Assembly: GCA_032629725.1 (NCBI GenBank)
Contig: JAFEVB010000027.1
Location: 186,001 to 250,000, forward strand
From: Gremmenia infestans
Lineage: Eukaryota > Ascomycota > Leotiomycetes > Helotiales > Hamatocanthoscyphaceae
Length of the DNA: 64,000 nucleotides
Direction: 5' to 3'
Under the pieces are notes generated by a model, which was not told the origin of the DNA, ran no database searches, and was given only the letters and a program-made list of their open reading frames with translations. Below are positions 47,773 through 58,234 of this stretch, in pieces. How positions within the stretch are numbered: the stretch's first letter is position 1; each line of letters opens with the position of its first letter. Position numbers and translations under genes: made by a program.

Positions 47773-48363
47773 TCAAAAAGTAAAATCCCGAGGACTCTGA
47801 CGTTTGAATGACTGGGTGGGCATGCACAAATCCACCCACATGTCTCCAGTATCCACAGGGCAAGCCTTAGTCTTGGTATCGTCAGGCTTGTTGTAGGCGT
47901 CTCCACAGAACTGATTCGCAGGACATTTGACGGCGGTGCAAGATCCCTGTCCGACTCCATTGCCAGTAGGAGTGACCTTGACGTTTTCCTTGTAGAAGGG
48001 ATCGTTGGCACCTACGCTGTCGATAGCGGATAAGTCCCAGTAAATGTTTCCGCCTGCGATGGTGTACTCGTATTGCAAAGGATTATGGCTGTCACCGTTG
48101 GCATATGTCATCTTGATAGAAGAGCCGGCACCATCAGAGATCAAGTCGATTCCGATTGAGTGCTGGTTTGCGGGAATGACAAAAGGAGCTGAGCCGGGAC
48201 GACCGGCACAGATCCCGTTCTCACCGTGGTCGCAGTCACCGTTGTGGGATTGCCAAGCCGTCACATCTTGTGAACACCAGTTCATGATGTTCATTTTGCT
48301 TCCGAGGGTTGGTGCGGCGAGAAAAGCTACCAGGGCTGTGAATGTAAATGCCGTGAAATGCAT
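47773..48363 (-). CDS. Small secreted cysteine-rich protein, BYS1/thaumatin-like
   Basis: Intronless, 196 aa from the ATG of MHFTAF (an ATG seven codons upstream is also in frame). A signal peptide of about 21 residues (hydrophobic core TFTALVAFLAAPTLG) precedes a mature protein with eight cysteines and the pattern NWCSQDV...GDCDHGENGICAG...VIPANQHSIGI...QYEYTI...GGNIYWDLSAID...PF. This matches the BYS1 / antigenic thaumatin-like family of fungal secreted proteins, whose biochemical role is unsettled. In plant-associated fungi such proteins are often listed as candidate effectors; that remains inference. Confidence 0.8.
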   Translation of the reverse strand: MHFTAFTFTALVAFLAAPTLGSKMNIMNWCSQDVTAWQSHNGDCDHGENGICAGRPGSAPFVIPANQHSIGIDLISDGAGSSIKMTYANGDSHNPLQYEYTIAGGNIYWDLSAIDSVGANDPFYKENVKVTPTGNGVGQGSCTAVKCPANQFCGDAYNKPDDTKTKACPVDTGDMWVDLCMPTQSFKRQSPRDFTF

Positions 48364-49464
48364 GATGTTGCTATGCTGAATCAAACCTTTGAAAAAGCTG
48401 GATAAATCAGGAGGTGATGAGTGTGTTGTGTTGGCGAAAGTGGCTTTGTGTGAATAGAATTGTAGGTATCAAGAAAACTGACATTGTAGGAAAGAAGAGA
48501 CATTATATAGATGAAACAAACAAAGATTGATTCAAAGACTTGTTGAAAGACAATGGGGCTCATGTTCTGTTTACTATGGCAAGAGCTGGTGAAGAAAGGT
48601 TGTTATTCGCTGTTGTTTGTTCAACAGGCTGAATGAATTATCCTTTCAGTCAGAGACAAGGGACAATAAAATTAGGCATTGTTATGAATATGTACCCTTT
48701 CAAGGATTCCTTTGACCTGAAGCTTGTCATGACTCGTAGTCGTAGGTTTAGATGTAGAGGTGTTAACTGGCTCACTTATTTGAGTGTAGCCCATTGGACT
48801 AGAAGGCAAAAGACGCTAAACTAACGTATCTATACTAGTCACATGACATATGTAGCACTTGAAAAAATCCGCTGGACGTGAGAGTGGAGGTCCAAGGTCC
48901 CATACAACAAGACTGCCTCCTACTGGAACTGAAAAGGGGCTCAAGAGAGGGTTTGAGAACTATGTCCCAACCACTTGGTCTGGACAAACAAACTTTTGAA
49001 AAGCTATGACTTTCTCATGCATAACCTTTGTCACCGAGCACAACGAAGCAAGGATTATGTATGAATCAAAATGAAAGGCCTAAGTCTCCAAAAAGGATAT
49101 AGGGTAGGGACTCTTTGACATCGCATTGTGGTTCTCGCTCTAGGCCCATACATACTTCATGGGGCTGACTGCAATTTTGAGGATATCCAACCGCCCACTC
49201 GAATTTATATGGAAAATACGTAAAGGATTGAAGTGTACGGAGGCTCCGTACGAGTAGAGATGGCGAGAGAGAGTGGGAAATAGGTGGGGACGGGGAAGGA
49301 AAGAGAAGAGAGGAGAGGGGAGGTTCGTTAGCGCCACTCGGCTAGAGACCAAGCCAGATTGCAAAAGCAGTGCTGTCATGATATTGATATAATTCTATTC
49401 CACCCCCCTCAGCTCCAACTCCAACACCTCTCCCACAACCACTTCTCCTCAAACTACCACCATC
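48364..49464. promoter_or_regulatory. Divergent promoter region
   Basis: Between the BYS1-like gene (-) and IRC22 (+). The IRC22 side has a purine-rich tract (GAGAGAG, GGAAAGAGAAGAGAGG; about 49265-49325). No other element seen. Confidence 0.4.
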
Positions 49465-50486
49465 ATGGGATTGTACAGATACTCAGCTCTTGCGCTCCTC
49501 GCCCTACGAGCTGTCGGTGTATTCGCCGCAGCAGCTCCCGTAAGTCAATGGCGGAGAGCACAAATGCCAGCAACAAATAGAGCTCCTAGAATGCTGACAT
49601 GACTATTCTCAGGTAGAAGAAGTGCCCGAAAGCCCCCCCAATCTCGCCGTGTCGGTCTCTGCTGCCTTCCCAGCCTCCGAAGTCTTCGGCGTCAAGCTCA
49701 TTAATGGACACGCGACACAAGCGCTCCTCGATTTCACCAACAGCGAGCCCGAGGCTGTACAAATAGCTGTCATTGGAGGCGCATTGACGACTCTGCAGCC
49801 ATTGGCACCTGAAACTCCCGCCAGCGCTGCGGTTATCCGCAACTTGACGGGCACTCGTTACGATGTTGAGATCCCGGCCGGCGAGAAGCTGACGCTTCCA
49901 TACACTTTCACCACGGACTTGAACCCACAAGACCTGCGACTGAACTTGATGGCGGTTGTCATGAGCAAAGCTGGGGAGATTTACCAGGTTCAGGCTTTCA
50001 ATGAGACGGTCAGCGTTGTTGAGGCTGCTACTAGCATCTTTGATCCTCAGATGTAGGTTTTGAATTGGTGCCTTTAATCTCTGAATACTAATACGTTTAC
50101 AGCATCTTCCTCTACCTTTTCCTCCTTGCAGGACTCACCGGTACCCTCTACTTCGTTTACAAGACCTGGATCGAAGCATTGTTCCCACAAACAAAGCGTG
50201 GTGGCAAGGGTGGAGAGCGCGCCAAGCGTTCGTCTGGAGGCTCAAAGAAGGCAGTTGACGTCAAGGACCAGGTCTCCGTCATTGGTGCAGATGGACCAGC
50301 CGTAAGTCTTCTGTCTTACTAAGTAACCGGACTTTTCTGATCATTTCATAGGTTACCACCGGTGCATTGGCCCAAAAGGCATACGATGAGAGCTGGATCC
50401 CGGAGTCGCACATCAACCGACCATCCGCCAAGCGCGTCAAGAGCGGCGCGTCGTCGAAGACAAAAACTCGCGTTGTGGGCGAGTAA
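49465..50486 (+). CDS. IRC22: Irc22 / TRAP-alpha-like ER membrane protein
   Basis: Exons 49465-49539, 49613-50052, 50103-50301 and 50352-50486 give 282 aa. A signal peptide (1-22) ends at an Ala-rich site. A beta-rich luminal domain follows (about 30-170), with GVKLINGHATQALLDFTN and YTFTTDLNPQDLRLNLMAVV. One transmembrane helix (172-194) leads to a basic cytosolic tail. This is the fungal homologue of the alpha subunit of the translocon-associated protein complex, annotated as 'increased recombination centers protein 22'. Housekeeping gene; length and exon pattern are ordinary. Confidence 0.9.
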
Positions 50487-50786
50487 AGTATCGTCTTGAG
50501 ATGCTAAGATATTGGACCTGTGGGAACAATGGTGGGGAGATGCCGGTTCAGGATTTGGCCGGGTGGGTGTAGGATGGGCGGAGAGTAAATGTGGCGGCAT
50601 ACATATGTTGCCTGGAAATCAAAAGGGATGATATGTACAATACAACAAAAGTCATTATTGCCATCAGGTTTGCAAAACGCCGTTGCGGTCCGAATGATTG
50701 AAACCGTGTGTATTAACAGACTTTTGATAGGAAGACACCAAACAAGACATGAACACAGAACTAAATCTTTCGAAATTCCCTTCAGC

Positions 50787-51800
50787 TCATGAAGCAGCAG
50801 CCGCAGCACTATCAACAACATCCTCCAGCGCCTGTTTCTTCGCCGTCAACGCCTTGAAATTCCTATCCATCGCCCTCTGCGTGAACTCCTTTCCTGTAAT
50901 CCCGTCATACTTTTTCAGTGGCCCCTGAATCCTGACATCAACACAAGGCTGATTGAAGAACGCCATGCTATACCTCTCCCCATACCAATCCCCCTTTTCG
51001 CACGGCGTCTTCACTCGATGAAACGTACTCTTGAACCGATCATCGCTCCAACTCATCAACAGATCCCCAATATTACACACAATTTCTCCCGCAGCAGGCT
51101 CGACCTTCGTCCACACGTCGCCAATGCCGAAGCTGGTCGACACTTCGCGGCCCGGACAGATCTCCAGCCCGGACTGTTGCGGCCGCTGGAACAGCAGCGT
51201 GATGAAATCCCAGTCCACGTGTGCCCCAGCGCGGTAATACCCCTCTGGAACCGACGCGCTCGGGTCTACCTCGAAGTAGTGCAGCAGGCGGAGCACAGTC
51301 TGGGACTCAGCGCGTGATATGTCGTGCGCGCGCACGAAGTAGTCGTCAGGGAAGCCTAGGCCGCGTGCGAAGCAGAGCATCAGTTTCTCCGATACGCGTT
51401 GCGCTTTGTGCATGAAGTCCAGGCTCGTCGACTTGAAGCCTGGGAGTGCGGCGTCGGGAAGCCACGACGACCCCATGTTGGCCCCGAACTGCATCTGGTA
51501 ACTTTCCTTCTGGTCTGGTTGTCCGGTGCTAGGTCTGATCTGCGCGTTCTTCTCCCAGCCAGCGTTGAGGTGGGAGAAGGGCACGCTGGCTTTCGTGGCG
51601 TCTGGGAGCGCGAAGAATGAGGCTGAGGTAGAGAACATTTGCTCTATCTCTTCGAGAGATATGCCATGGTTTATAAGCCCGAAGAAACCATCCGTCTCGG
51701 CGGCGTGGATTAATTGCTGGGTGATCTCTTCGATGCGGGCGTCGAAGTCGTGGAGGCTGATTTTGGGGATTGTACGGTCTGTGTATTTTGTTGGTGCCAT
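50787..51800 (-). CDS. 2-oxoglutarate/Fe(II) dioxygenase, isopenicillin N synthase family; thymine-hydroxylase-like
   Basis: Intronless, 337 aa. DIOX_N region (10-120) then the double-stranded beta helix with the Fe ligands His194-x-Asp196 and His261, and RYS (Arg276, Ser278) for 2-oxoglutarate. Several stretches resemble fungal thymine-7-hydroxylase: LRLLHY before the metal site, AGAHVDWDFITLLFQ, GDLLMSWSDDRFKSTFHRV, and the end KYDGITGKEFTQRAMDR. Thymine-7-hydroxylase oxidises the 5-methyl of thymine stepwise to uracil-5-carboxylate. Relatives in this family act on many metabolites, so the assignment is tentative. Its neighbours, an amidohydrolase and a nucleobase permease, support a nucleobase role. 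Confidence 0.85.
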   Translation of the reverse strand: MAPTKYTDRTIPKISLHDFDARIEEITQQLIHAAETDGFFGLINHGISLEEIEQMFSTSASFFALPDATKASVPFSHLNAGWEKNAQIRPSTGQPDQKESYQMQFGANMGSSWLPDAALPGFKSTSLDFMHKAQRVSEKLMLCFARGLGFPDDYFVRAHDISRAESQTVLRLLHYFEVDPSASVPEGYYRAGAHVDWDFITLLFQRPQQSGLEICPGREVSTSFGIGDVWTKVEPAAGEIVCNIGDLLMSWSDDRFKSTFHRVKTPCEKGDWYGERYSMAFFNQPCVDVRIQGPLKKYDGITGKEFTQRAMDRNFKALTAKKQALEDVVDSAAAAAS

Positions 51801-52385
51801 GATGGGAGAGTGAACTTGGTGGATTGTAGTGATGAGGCTGGTGGGGTGCTGGGAGTCGTACGAGACAATGAGTGTCTGGTAAACTGTCTGCAGAGAGATG
51901 GAGCTGCCATTTGTACTATTTTTCTGTTATCTCACTTTTGAGTAAGCGATTCTCGTTGTATGAATTGTTAGATAAGTGTCCCGGCCGTATTTTTACTTTC
52001 AGAGTTTGAGATGGAAAAATATATCTCTTGAGATATCCCATATCAGCGGTTGTCTCCGGTGGGTCAGCTTGATGGTTATTGGTGGGACGAAGAGCGGTTC
52101 ACAGATTATCATACGAGGGGGGCGGTCTTGTCCGGAGTCAAGTGACTTCGGGTGAATCTTCGGCCGGAAATAGGATTGGTCAGGTGACATGAAACGTGCA
52201 AGTGCCTGTTTGGAAATGACAACGCGATGAGAATTGTTCTGCAAGCTATCAAGACAATTTTGCAGTTTATGTCCAACAGGGATGGCAGAGCCCTGACTTT
52301 GCTCTCACTTTTCACTCACCAAATCAAGCGAATTGGATATCTGTATCTTGGAAGATTTCAAAACTTTTATACTTGCTCAAGTCTA
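51801..52385. other. Intergenic
   Basis: Promoter of the dioxygenase and 3' side of the amidohydrolase. Nothing specific seen. Confidence 0.45.
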
Positions 52386-53878
52386 CTAGACATACTTCCA
52401 TCCGTTCCTATTCACAGTCTTCACTCCAGATCGTTCTCTTATCCCCTTAATTGACTTCCTAGCAGCATCCAATATGTCTGTTTCATCCATCTTTACCAAT
52501 TTCCCTCCCTGCACAAGCACTTCCCCATCAACAACCACCATCTCCACATCCGCCCCGCTACAGCTATACACCACCGTCGTGACCGGGCTCACCCCACCCC
52601 CTTCAACCTGCCCCTCATCAAAAGGCGCCGCATGCAAGCCCCTTGGATCCACCACCACAAAGTCAGCCTTCTTCCCAACCTCCAAACTCCCAATCTCCTT
52701 CTCCAATCCCAGCGCCCTCGCTCCATTAATAGTAGCCATCTCCAGCACCGTCTCAGCTCCCACCACGCCAGCATCAAGAGTCGCGCCTTTATGCAGTATC
52801 CCTGCCAAGTGCATCTCGCGAAACATGTCATATGTATTCCCACAAGGCGCGCCGTCTGTACCAAGACTTACATTCACACCCTCGTCCAGCATCTCAGGCA
52901 CTTTTGCGATTCCCGAAGCGAGTTTAAGGTTGCTATTCGGATTATGCGCTACCGTGGTTCCACTCTCCCTCAAAATTGGTAAATCGGTCTCGAGATCAAG
53001 GTGCACCATATGCGCCAACACAGTCTTCGAACCCGTCAACTGCGCCTTCTCGCAGAATTGCATGGGGGTCAGGTTGTAGCTGTTTCTGTAGATGGTTAAG
53101 TCCTTGGGAGCTTCGGCGCAGTGCATGGTTAGACCGATGTTGTGGGTTTTGCAGGCCAGTCCAATGCCTAGGTGTGAGGAGAGGGGACTGCCGCGTGGTG
53201 TTCCGGCTGCGGCCCAGACTTGCAGGCGCGAGTTGAATGTGTTGTTATGCTTGGAGTGGGCGGCGAGCATGCTGGCGATGGACATGGATGATAGATCTTT
53301 GTCGCGGGGATCCGTGATGTTTAGCTGGGCGTTTGTTTCCTCGAATTTCACGAGTTTGCCCTGTACTGCTTGTTAATCTTCTGGAATTTTGTGGGAACTG
53401 AACAGGGACCTACGAGACAGGCGCGGATACCGGATTCTCCTACTGCTCGCACGACGTTCTCGAACCCGGAGCGATGGGTCAACATACTTTCGAGGAAACA
53501 TGTTGTTCCGCTCTTCAGCATCTCGGCGATGGTCAACCTCGCGGCTATGTATCCATCATCTGCATCATATGATGCTTCCAGTGGCCATACGGCGTCACAT
53601 AACCAGGAATGGAGGGGTAGGTCTTCAGCTAAGCCACGGAGGAGTGATTGGGCGAGATGAGAGTGAGTGTTGATCAAACCCGGAAGAATAATTCTTCCCG
53701 TCAGAGATATCCTTTCGGTATTTGGTGGAAGGGATGACTTTGAAAGAATAGCAGTCTTTCCAATAGCTGCAATTCGGCAGCCAGTTACGAGGATAGCTCC
53801 ATCGAGGATGATTTCCCGTTCTGGATTGATGGTGATTATGGTTGCATTTGTGTAAAGTGTTGACTTTTCTGCTGACAT
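52386..53878 (-). CDS. ATZ/TRZ-family amidohydrolase (purine/pyrimidine deaminase-like)
   Basis: Exons 53878-53414 and 53360-52386 encode 479 aa. Metal-dependent amidohydrolase of the SsnA/AtzA/MtaD group: LPGLINTHSH gives His72-x-His74. HCAE gives His235 and the acid Glu238, LAHMVH the His272, and GTDGAP the metal Asp324. A small N- and C-terminal beta-sandwich surrounds the barrel (GRIILPGL...KADFVVVDPRG). Characterised members deaminate guanine, 8-oxoguanine, cytosine, S-adenosylhomocysteine or chloro-triazines. The exact substrate cannot be told, but the HxxE spacing and neighbours fit a nucleobase or nucleoside aminohydrolase. Confidence 0.88.
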
Positions 53879-54446
53879 CTTGATAGTGAGTCTCTAGCGA
53901 CAATTATTCCACACAATTTAGAACCTTCAGAATCTCACTTGGATCAGACAAACCAGTATGATTTGGTTTCTCGAGAAAGAAGACTGACTGGTGGCGGCAC
54001 AATGTAACTCTTGGAACTAGACCTGAAAATCAATTCCCCTCCGATTTTTTGGAAGGAAAATTGAACTGAACCTCATAGTGATAGGAACAAACCGAAAATG
54101 CAAACGACCCAAAGAGATAGGAAATTTATTTCTCTGAAGCTTTCCCCAGATCCCATATCCTTGGCGTTACCCCTGTCCCCGGGCGACTCCGACCCTGATA
54201 AGCGGTATCAGATGCAATCCCAGGCTGTTGATTGGCCACGGGCACCTCCTGGATTCTTATCACTCCTCCCACTTTTTGGACTTTAAGAAGTTATCTACCG
54301 TATCCGATCGAGAAGATAGAATTCGTTAATATGTCTTGCTCGGTAAGGGGTCAGGAATATTAATATGGAAGAGGGTCCCATGGATTTCCCAAGTAAGTAC
54401 ATCTGGCTCGAACATTCGCATTGTTCTTTTCGGCCAAGATTTGATT
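53879..54446. promoter_or_regulatory. Divergent promoter between amidohydrolase and permease
   Basis: A 0.57-kb region shared by the amidohydrolase (-) and the nucleobase permease (+), so the two may be co-regulated. GATA words occur (for example TGATAG, AGATAG, TGATAA around 54080-54200 and 54310), as expected for nitrogen-source genes, but GATA motifs are common by chance. Confidence 0.4.
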
Positions 54447-56395
54447 ATGGATACTCCTAGTACCAGTGAGAAAGTTGGGCAGGAGCAAGGTGTTGTCCAG
54501 TATGCTTCTTCTTCAAATGAAGGGGTGGAGCATCAAGAAAAGGATAATTGGGGATACTTGAAGCACTACTTCACGAGCCGGGAAGGATGGATTGGAGACT
54601 ACGTACCTTCTATCTCGCCCTTTCGATTGTGTCATTTGCTTATAAGAATCAGGATTATCTCTATCTCATCACTCCAAATATCTGGCCCCTGAACCGGAAG
54701 TACAAAGATTATGTCGCCCCATTCTACGGCCTCAACGATGAAATACCCATCTTCCTCACCATTCTCCTCGGCTTGCAACACGCTCTTACGATGATTGGTT
54801 CTATCGTGTCTCCTCCCCTTGCAATCGCAGGTGGTGCTTTCAACTTCGACGCAACGATCACTCAATACCTCGTCTCAGCCGCGTTCATCACAACGGGCAT
54901 TGCAACCGCCTTGCAAGTGACACGAGTCCACATCACCAAAACACCATTTTACATCGGCACAGGACTGCTTTCCGTCGTAGGCCCAACATTCGACATCCTC
55001 CCCATAGCTTTCAACTATACATCCATGCGCTACGCCAACGGAACTTGCCCCACAGCTGAAGACGGTACCCAACTCCCCTGCCCTGATGCCTGGGGTGCCA
55101 TTTTAGGAAGCATGTTGTGCACAGTCTGGATTCAGATAGCAATGAGCATGGTCCCACCGAAAACGTTGAACAAGATCTTCCCCAAGATTGTGACAGGCAG
55201 TTTATTATTGCTCGTAGGGGTGTATTTGATTAATTCAGGCATGCAGAATTGGGGCGGCAGTTCGAATTGCAATGGTGGAGATGGGTTTTATGCACTTTGT
55301 CCAAATATTGGTGCTGCGAAGCCTCTTGCTTGGTCAGTACCACTCCCTGAATACCGACAGGGAATGAGATAATTATGTCTTTGAGATTACCAATTCAGGA
55401 ACGAATTCCATGCTGACAACACTCACAGGGGAGACCCAAAACTCATCGGTCTAGGCTTCAGCGTTTTCGTAACCGTAATAATAATCGAGCAATTCGGCTC
55501 GCCAATCATGAAATCCGCATCCATCATCCTCGGCCTCGCAGTCGGTTGTGCCATCTCCGGCGCAACAGGATACTGGTCCCGCGAAAACATCGACGCCGAG
55601 CCCGCTATCACCTTCCTCTGGGTTCACACATTCAAGCTTTCTGTAGACGGAGCGCTGATCTTGCCACTGCTTATAATGTTTATCTGTGAAGCTGTAAGCT
55701 GCATGCCTGATATCCTCGCCACGGCTGAGATCTCGAATGTGGATATTGAGGGCACGCAGTTCAATAGCCGTATCCAGGGAGGGATATTGTGCGATGGGCT
55801 TGGGAGTTTGCTTAGTGCTTTTGGCACGGGCTTGCCTATGGTTTCGCAGGCCGGGAATAACGGCGTTATTTCGTTGACGGGTTGTGCGAGTAGACGTGCG
55901 GGGTGGTGTGCGTCGGGGTTTTTGATCTTGATGGGTATGTTTGGGAAGTTCGGTGCGGTTTTTGGGAGCATGGTAAGTCCTCCTCATGTCTCGGAAATTC
56001 AATACCTAATTTGTTCAAAGCCGCCTTCTGTTCTTGGCGGCATGCAGGTCTTCCTCTATAGCACCATCGCAGTGGCTGGTATCCGTGTTCTAGGATTAAT
56101 TGCCTGGACTCGACGCAATCGTTTCATTCTCACTGCATCCCTCGGGATAGGGTTCATCGACATTGTGCAACCGAAGTGGTTCAATCAGATACTGGATTAT
56201 AGTGGAAGCAACGTTCATCTTCAGGGTTTCGAACAGGGACTCAACTTGATTGTTGAGACTCCATTCATTGTCGCTGCCGTTATCGGTGTGTTCTTGAATT
56301 TGGTGCTGCCGAGGGATAGAAGTGAGATGGATGGGGTTGTGAGGGACGTTTCGGGGAAACCTGTATTGGAACAGACTCAACTGAGAGACGACTGA
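54447..56395 (+). CDS. NAT/NCS2-family nucleobase (purine-type) permease
   Basis: Exons 54447-54602, 54653-55332, 55429-55972 and 56021-56395 give 584 aa. The last intron (48 bp) keeps the frame open and could be missed. The protein has the family pattern: EGWIGDYDYLYL, PFYGLNDEIPIFLTILLGLQHAL at the first helices, then about 12-14 transmembrane segments. FNSRIQGGILCDG (Asp401) and the NAT signature region GNNGVISLTG (421-430) follow, then SVLGGMQVFLYS. The family includes the uric acid/xanthine carriers UapA and UapC. Two signature residues differ from UapA (see findings), so the substrate may not be xanthine/urate. Confidence 0.9.
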
Positions 56396-57524
56396 GGCTT
56401 GAAAGGAGGGGGAAAATATACTTTGGGTACTTCCAGATGCTTAAACTTGAATTTGTCAAAATGCTAAACAAAGCCAACGTTCAGCAGATTCCGTGTCATA
56501 TGACTCTACCCCCAGATGTGATATCTTGATGAAATAGAGTAGACATACATCCAGTGGATAAATATCAGCCATCATCGAATTCGTATCCCACATCACTGGC
56601 TTAATTATCCAGATCTTATATTCAGAGGTAAATTTCAATGTGTGCCCCGTACTTTTATTCCCAAAGCGAGTACTCGTGTCCACTCCGAGACATGGATGCT
56701 CGCGAGTAACATAGTATAAGCAGCGCAGCTACGGAGAAAAGCAGGGGTAATTGAATTTGTGACTTTATAGTTAATGTGTTCTTTACTCCATGGGAAAAGG
56801 TACTGAAGTCGGAATAATAGTTTATTTTCATGTTATTATAGGCTGCATTGTTCAGGGGCTCAAGTAGGGGCTGAAGCCTAAAGTCTTAGGGTCTGAATAC
56901 CCCGCGCTTCGACCCCGCACTTTGGATATCAAGCTTTCTGAGTGCTTCGGTATTTGATATATCTTAGATATTAGATGATCTCTTACTTCAACTTATGTTT
57001 CCTCGGCCTTTTTCATCATCAAATAAAGCCTAGTTGAGTCACTTTGATCAAGGACGGCCAACATCACTCTCTGTGAGAGTGTGCACACACACACACGCAA
57101 AGGTGTGGTCGCAAGTGCAGGTGTAGAGAGTCTCGTCGTGGGGATACGGCCACACAGCGAGAGAATCTTTACAAGGTCTCTGTGTGGATCATATGAGTCA
57201 ACAGCACAGTATCTACACATTATATTGATATAATATCGCGGTGATGAGGAACATTGCTATTAGTTGTTAATTTTGAGATGATTAATGTCGTAGTATATTA
57301 GAAGTTATTGTGAGATATGAATTATATAAATTGATTTGAGAAGTAATTGTGAGCGATAGTGAATTTATATGATCGGTGAGCTAGTACGATGACAAAAGTG
57401 GTGTGAGACACATAGTGGGGAATCTCTAGAGTATATATTGATAGTGTTAAAAGAGGGTGTAACACAGGGGGGGTATAAATTAAAGAGATGTTGGGAGAGT
57501 AGAATGATTATTTCTTAGATGATC
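56396..57524. other. Intergenic; C content falls toward the right end
   Basis: No gene seen. A CA/GT microsatellite lies at 57083-57097. From about 57241 cytosines become rare on the + strand (about 16 in 57241-57524), leading into the cytosine-free block that follows. Confidence 0.55.
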
Positions 57525-58234
57525 TTGATAAATGTAAGGGGGAATATGGATAGGTGGATTTTGCGGTTATATAAGTATTTAATGAAATAAGAAGAAATAA
57601 TTAATTAAGAGATAATTTATTATTTATGTATATATGATAAAGGGTATGTGATTTAAATAATATTATATGATATTAATTTAGTGAGTTGATGTAGGTGTAG
57701 TAGTTGTGGTTTGTTGTAGGAGAGAGGAGAGAGATTATTGAGTGTAGAGGCGGTTTGTGTTGAGTGTTGAAATATTAATAAATTATTGAATTGATTATGT
57801 TATATTGAATATGTTATTTTGTTAGGAATATATATGATTGATAATTGGAATGAGTATGGAGAAGGAGTATGGTTTAAAGGGGTAGGGAATTGTGAATATG
57901 GAGATTGATTTTGGGGGAGGTTTTGATATGGTGGATAGATAAATAGAAAATATTTTAAGTAGGAAGTATGGGTAAAGTTGTTGTGATAATTTGAAGGGTT
58001 TTGATGAGAATGAGTGGTAGGGTTGGAAGGGTAATGTTAGTGTTGGTGGTGGTGGGGTTTTGGTGTGTTTGAGAGAGGTGGTAGATGTGTTAAAGTGTAG
58101 TAGGTGTGTATATTGATGTAATGTATAGGTTGGATTTATATTTTGAATATTGAGTGATTGTTTTGAGGGGAGAGAAGATGTATGTTAAAGAGGTATGAGT
58201 TATAGTAGATTTTAGTTATAAAATTAAAGTTTAA
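57525..58234 (+). other. Cytosine-free block on the + strand
   Basis: In 710 bases I find only two C, at 57564 and 57751, both followed by G; from 57752 to 58234 there is none. By contrast G is common: by hand count about 188 G and 1 C in 57601-58200. Every frame on both strands is broken by stops or lacks protein character. The right edge is abrupt: normal C content resumes at 58235. This is not explained by any gene, simple repeat or ordinary AT-rich DNA. Confidence 0.9.

Noticed and set aside
52474..53079. 201-codon + strand open frame
   Set aside because: Complement of the amidohydrolase exon 2, which has clear catalytic motifs; this frame has only low-complexity Ser/Thr/Pro.
55451..56002. 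183-codon minus-strand frame
   Set aside because: Complement of a transmembrane-rich exon of the nucleobase permease.
57083..57097. CACACA tract as a CRISPR-like or telomere-like array
   Set aside because: A plain dinucleotide microsatellite.
57241..58234. Ordinary RIP as the full explanation of the C-poor block
   Set aside because: RIP favours CpA and raises AT; here G stays near 31 percent, C is lost in all contexts on one strand only, and the two remaining C are in CpG. A strand-polar RIP event is still possible and is kept in the findings.
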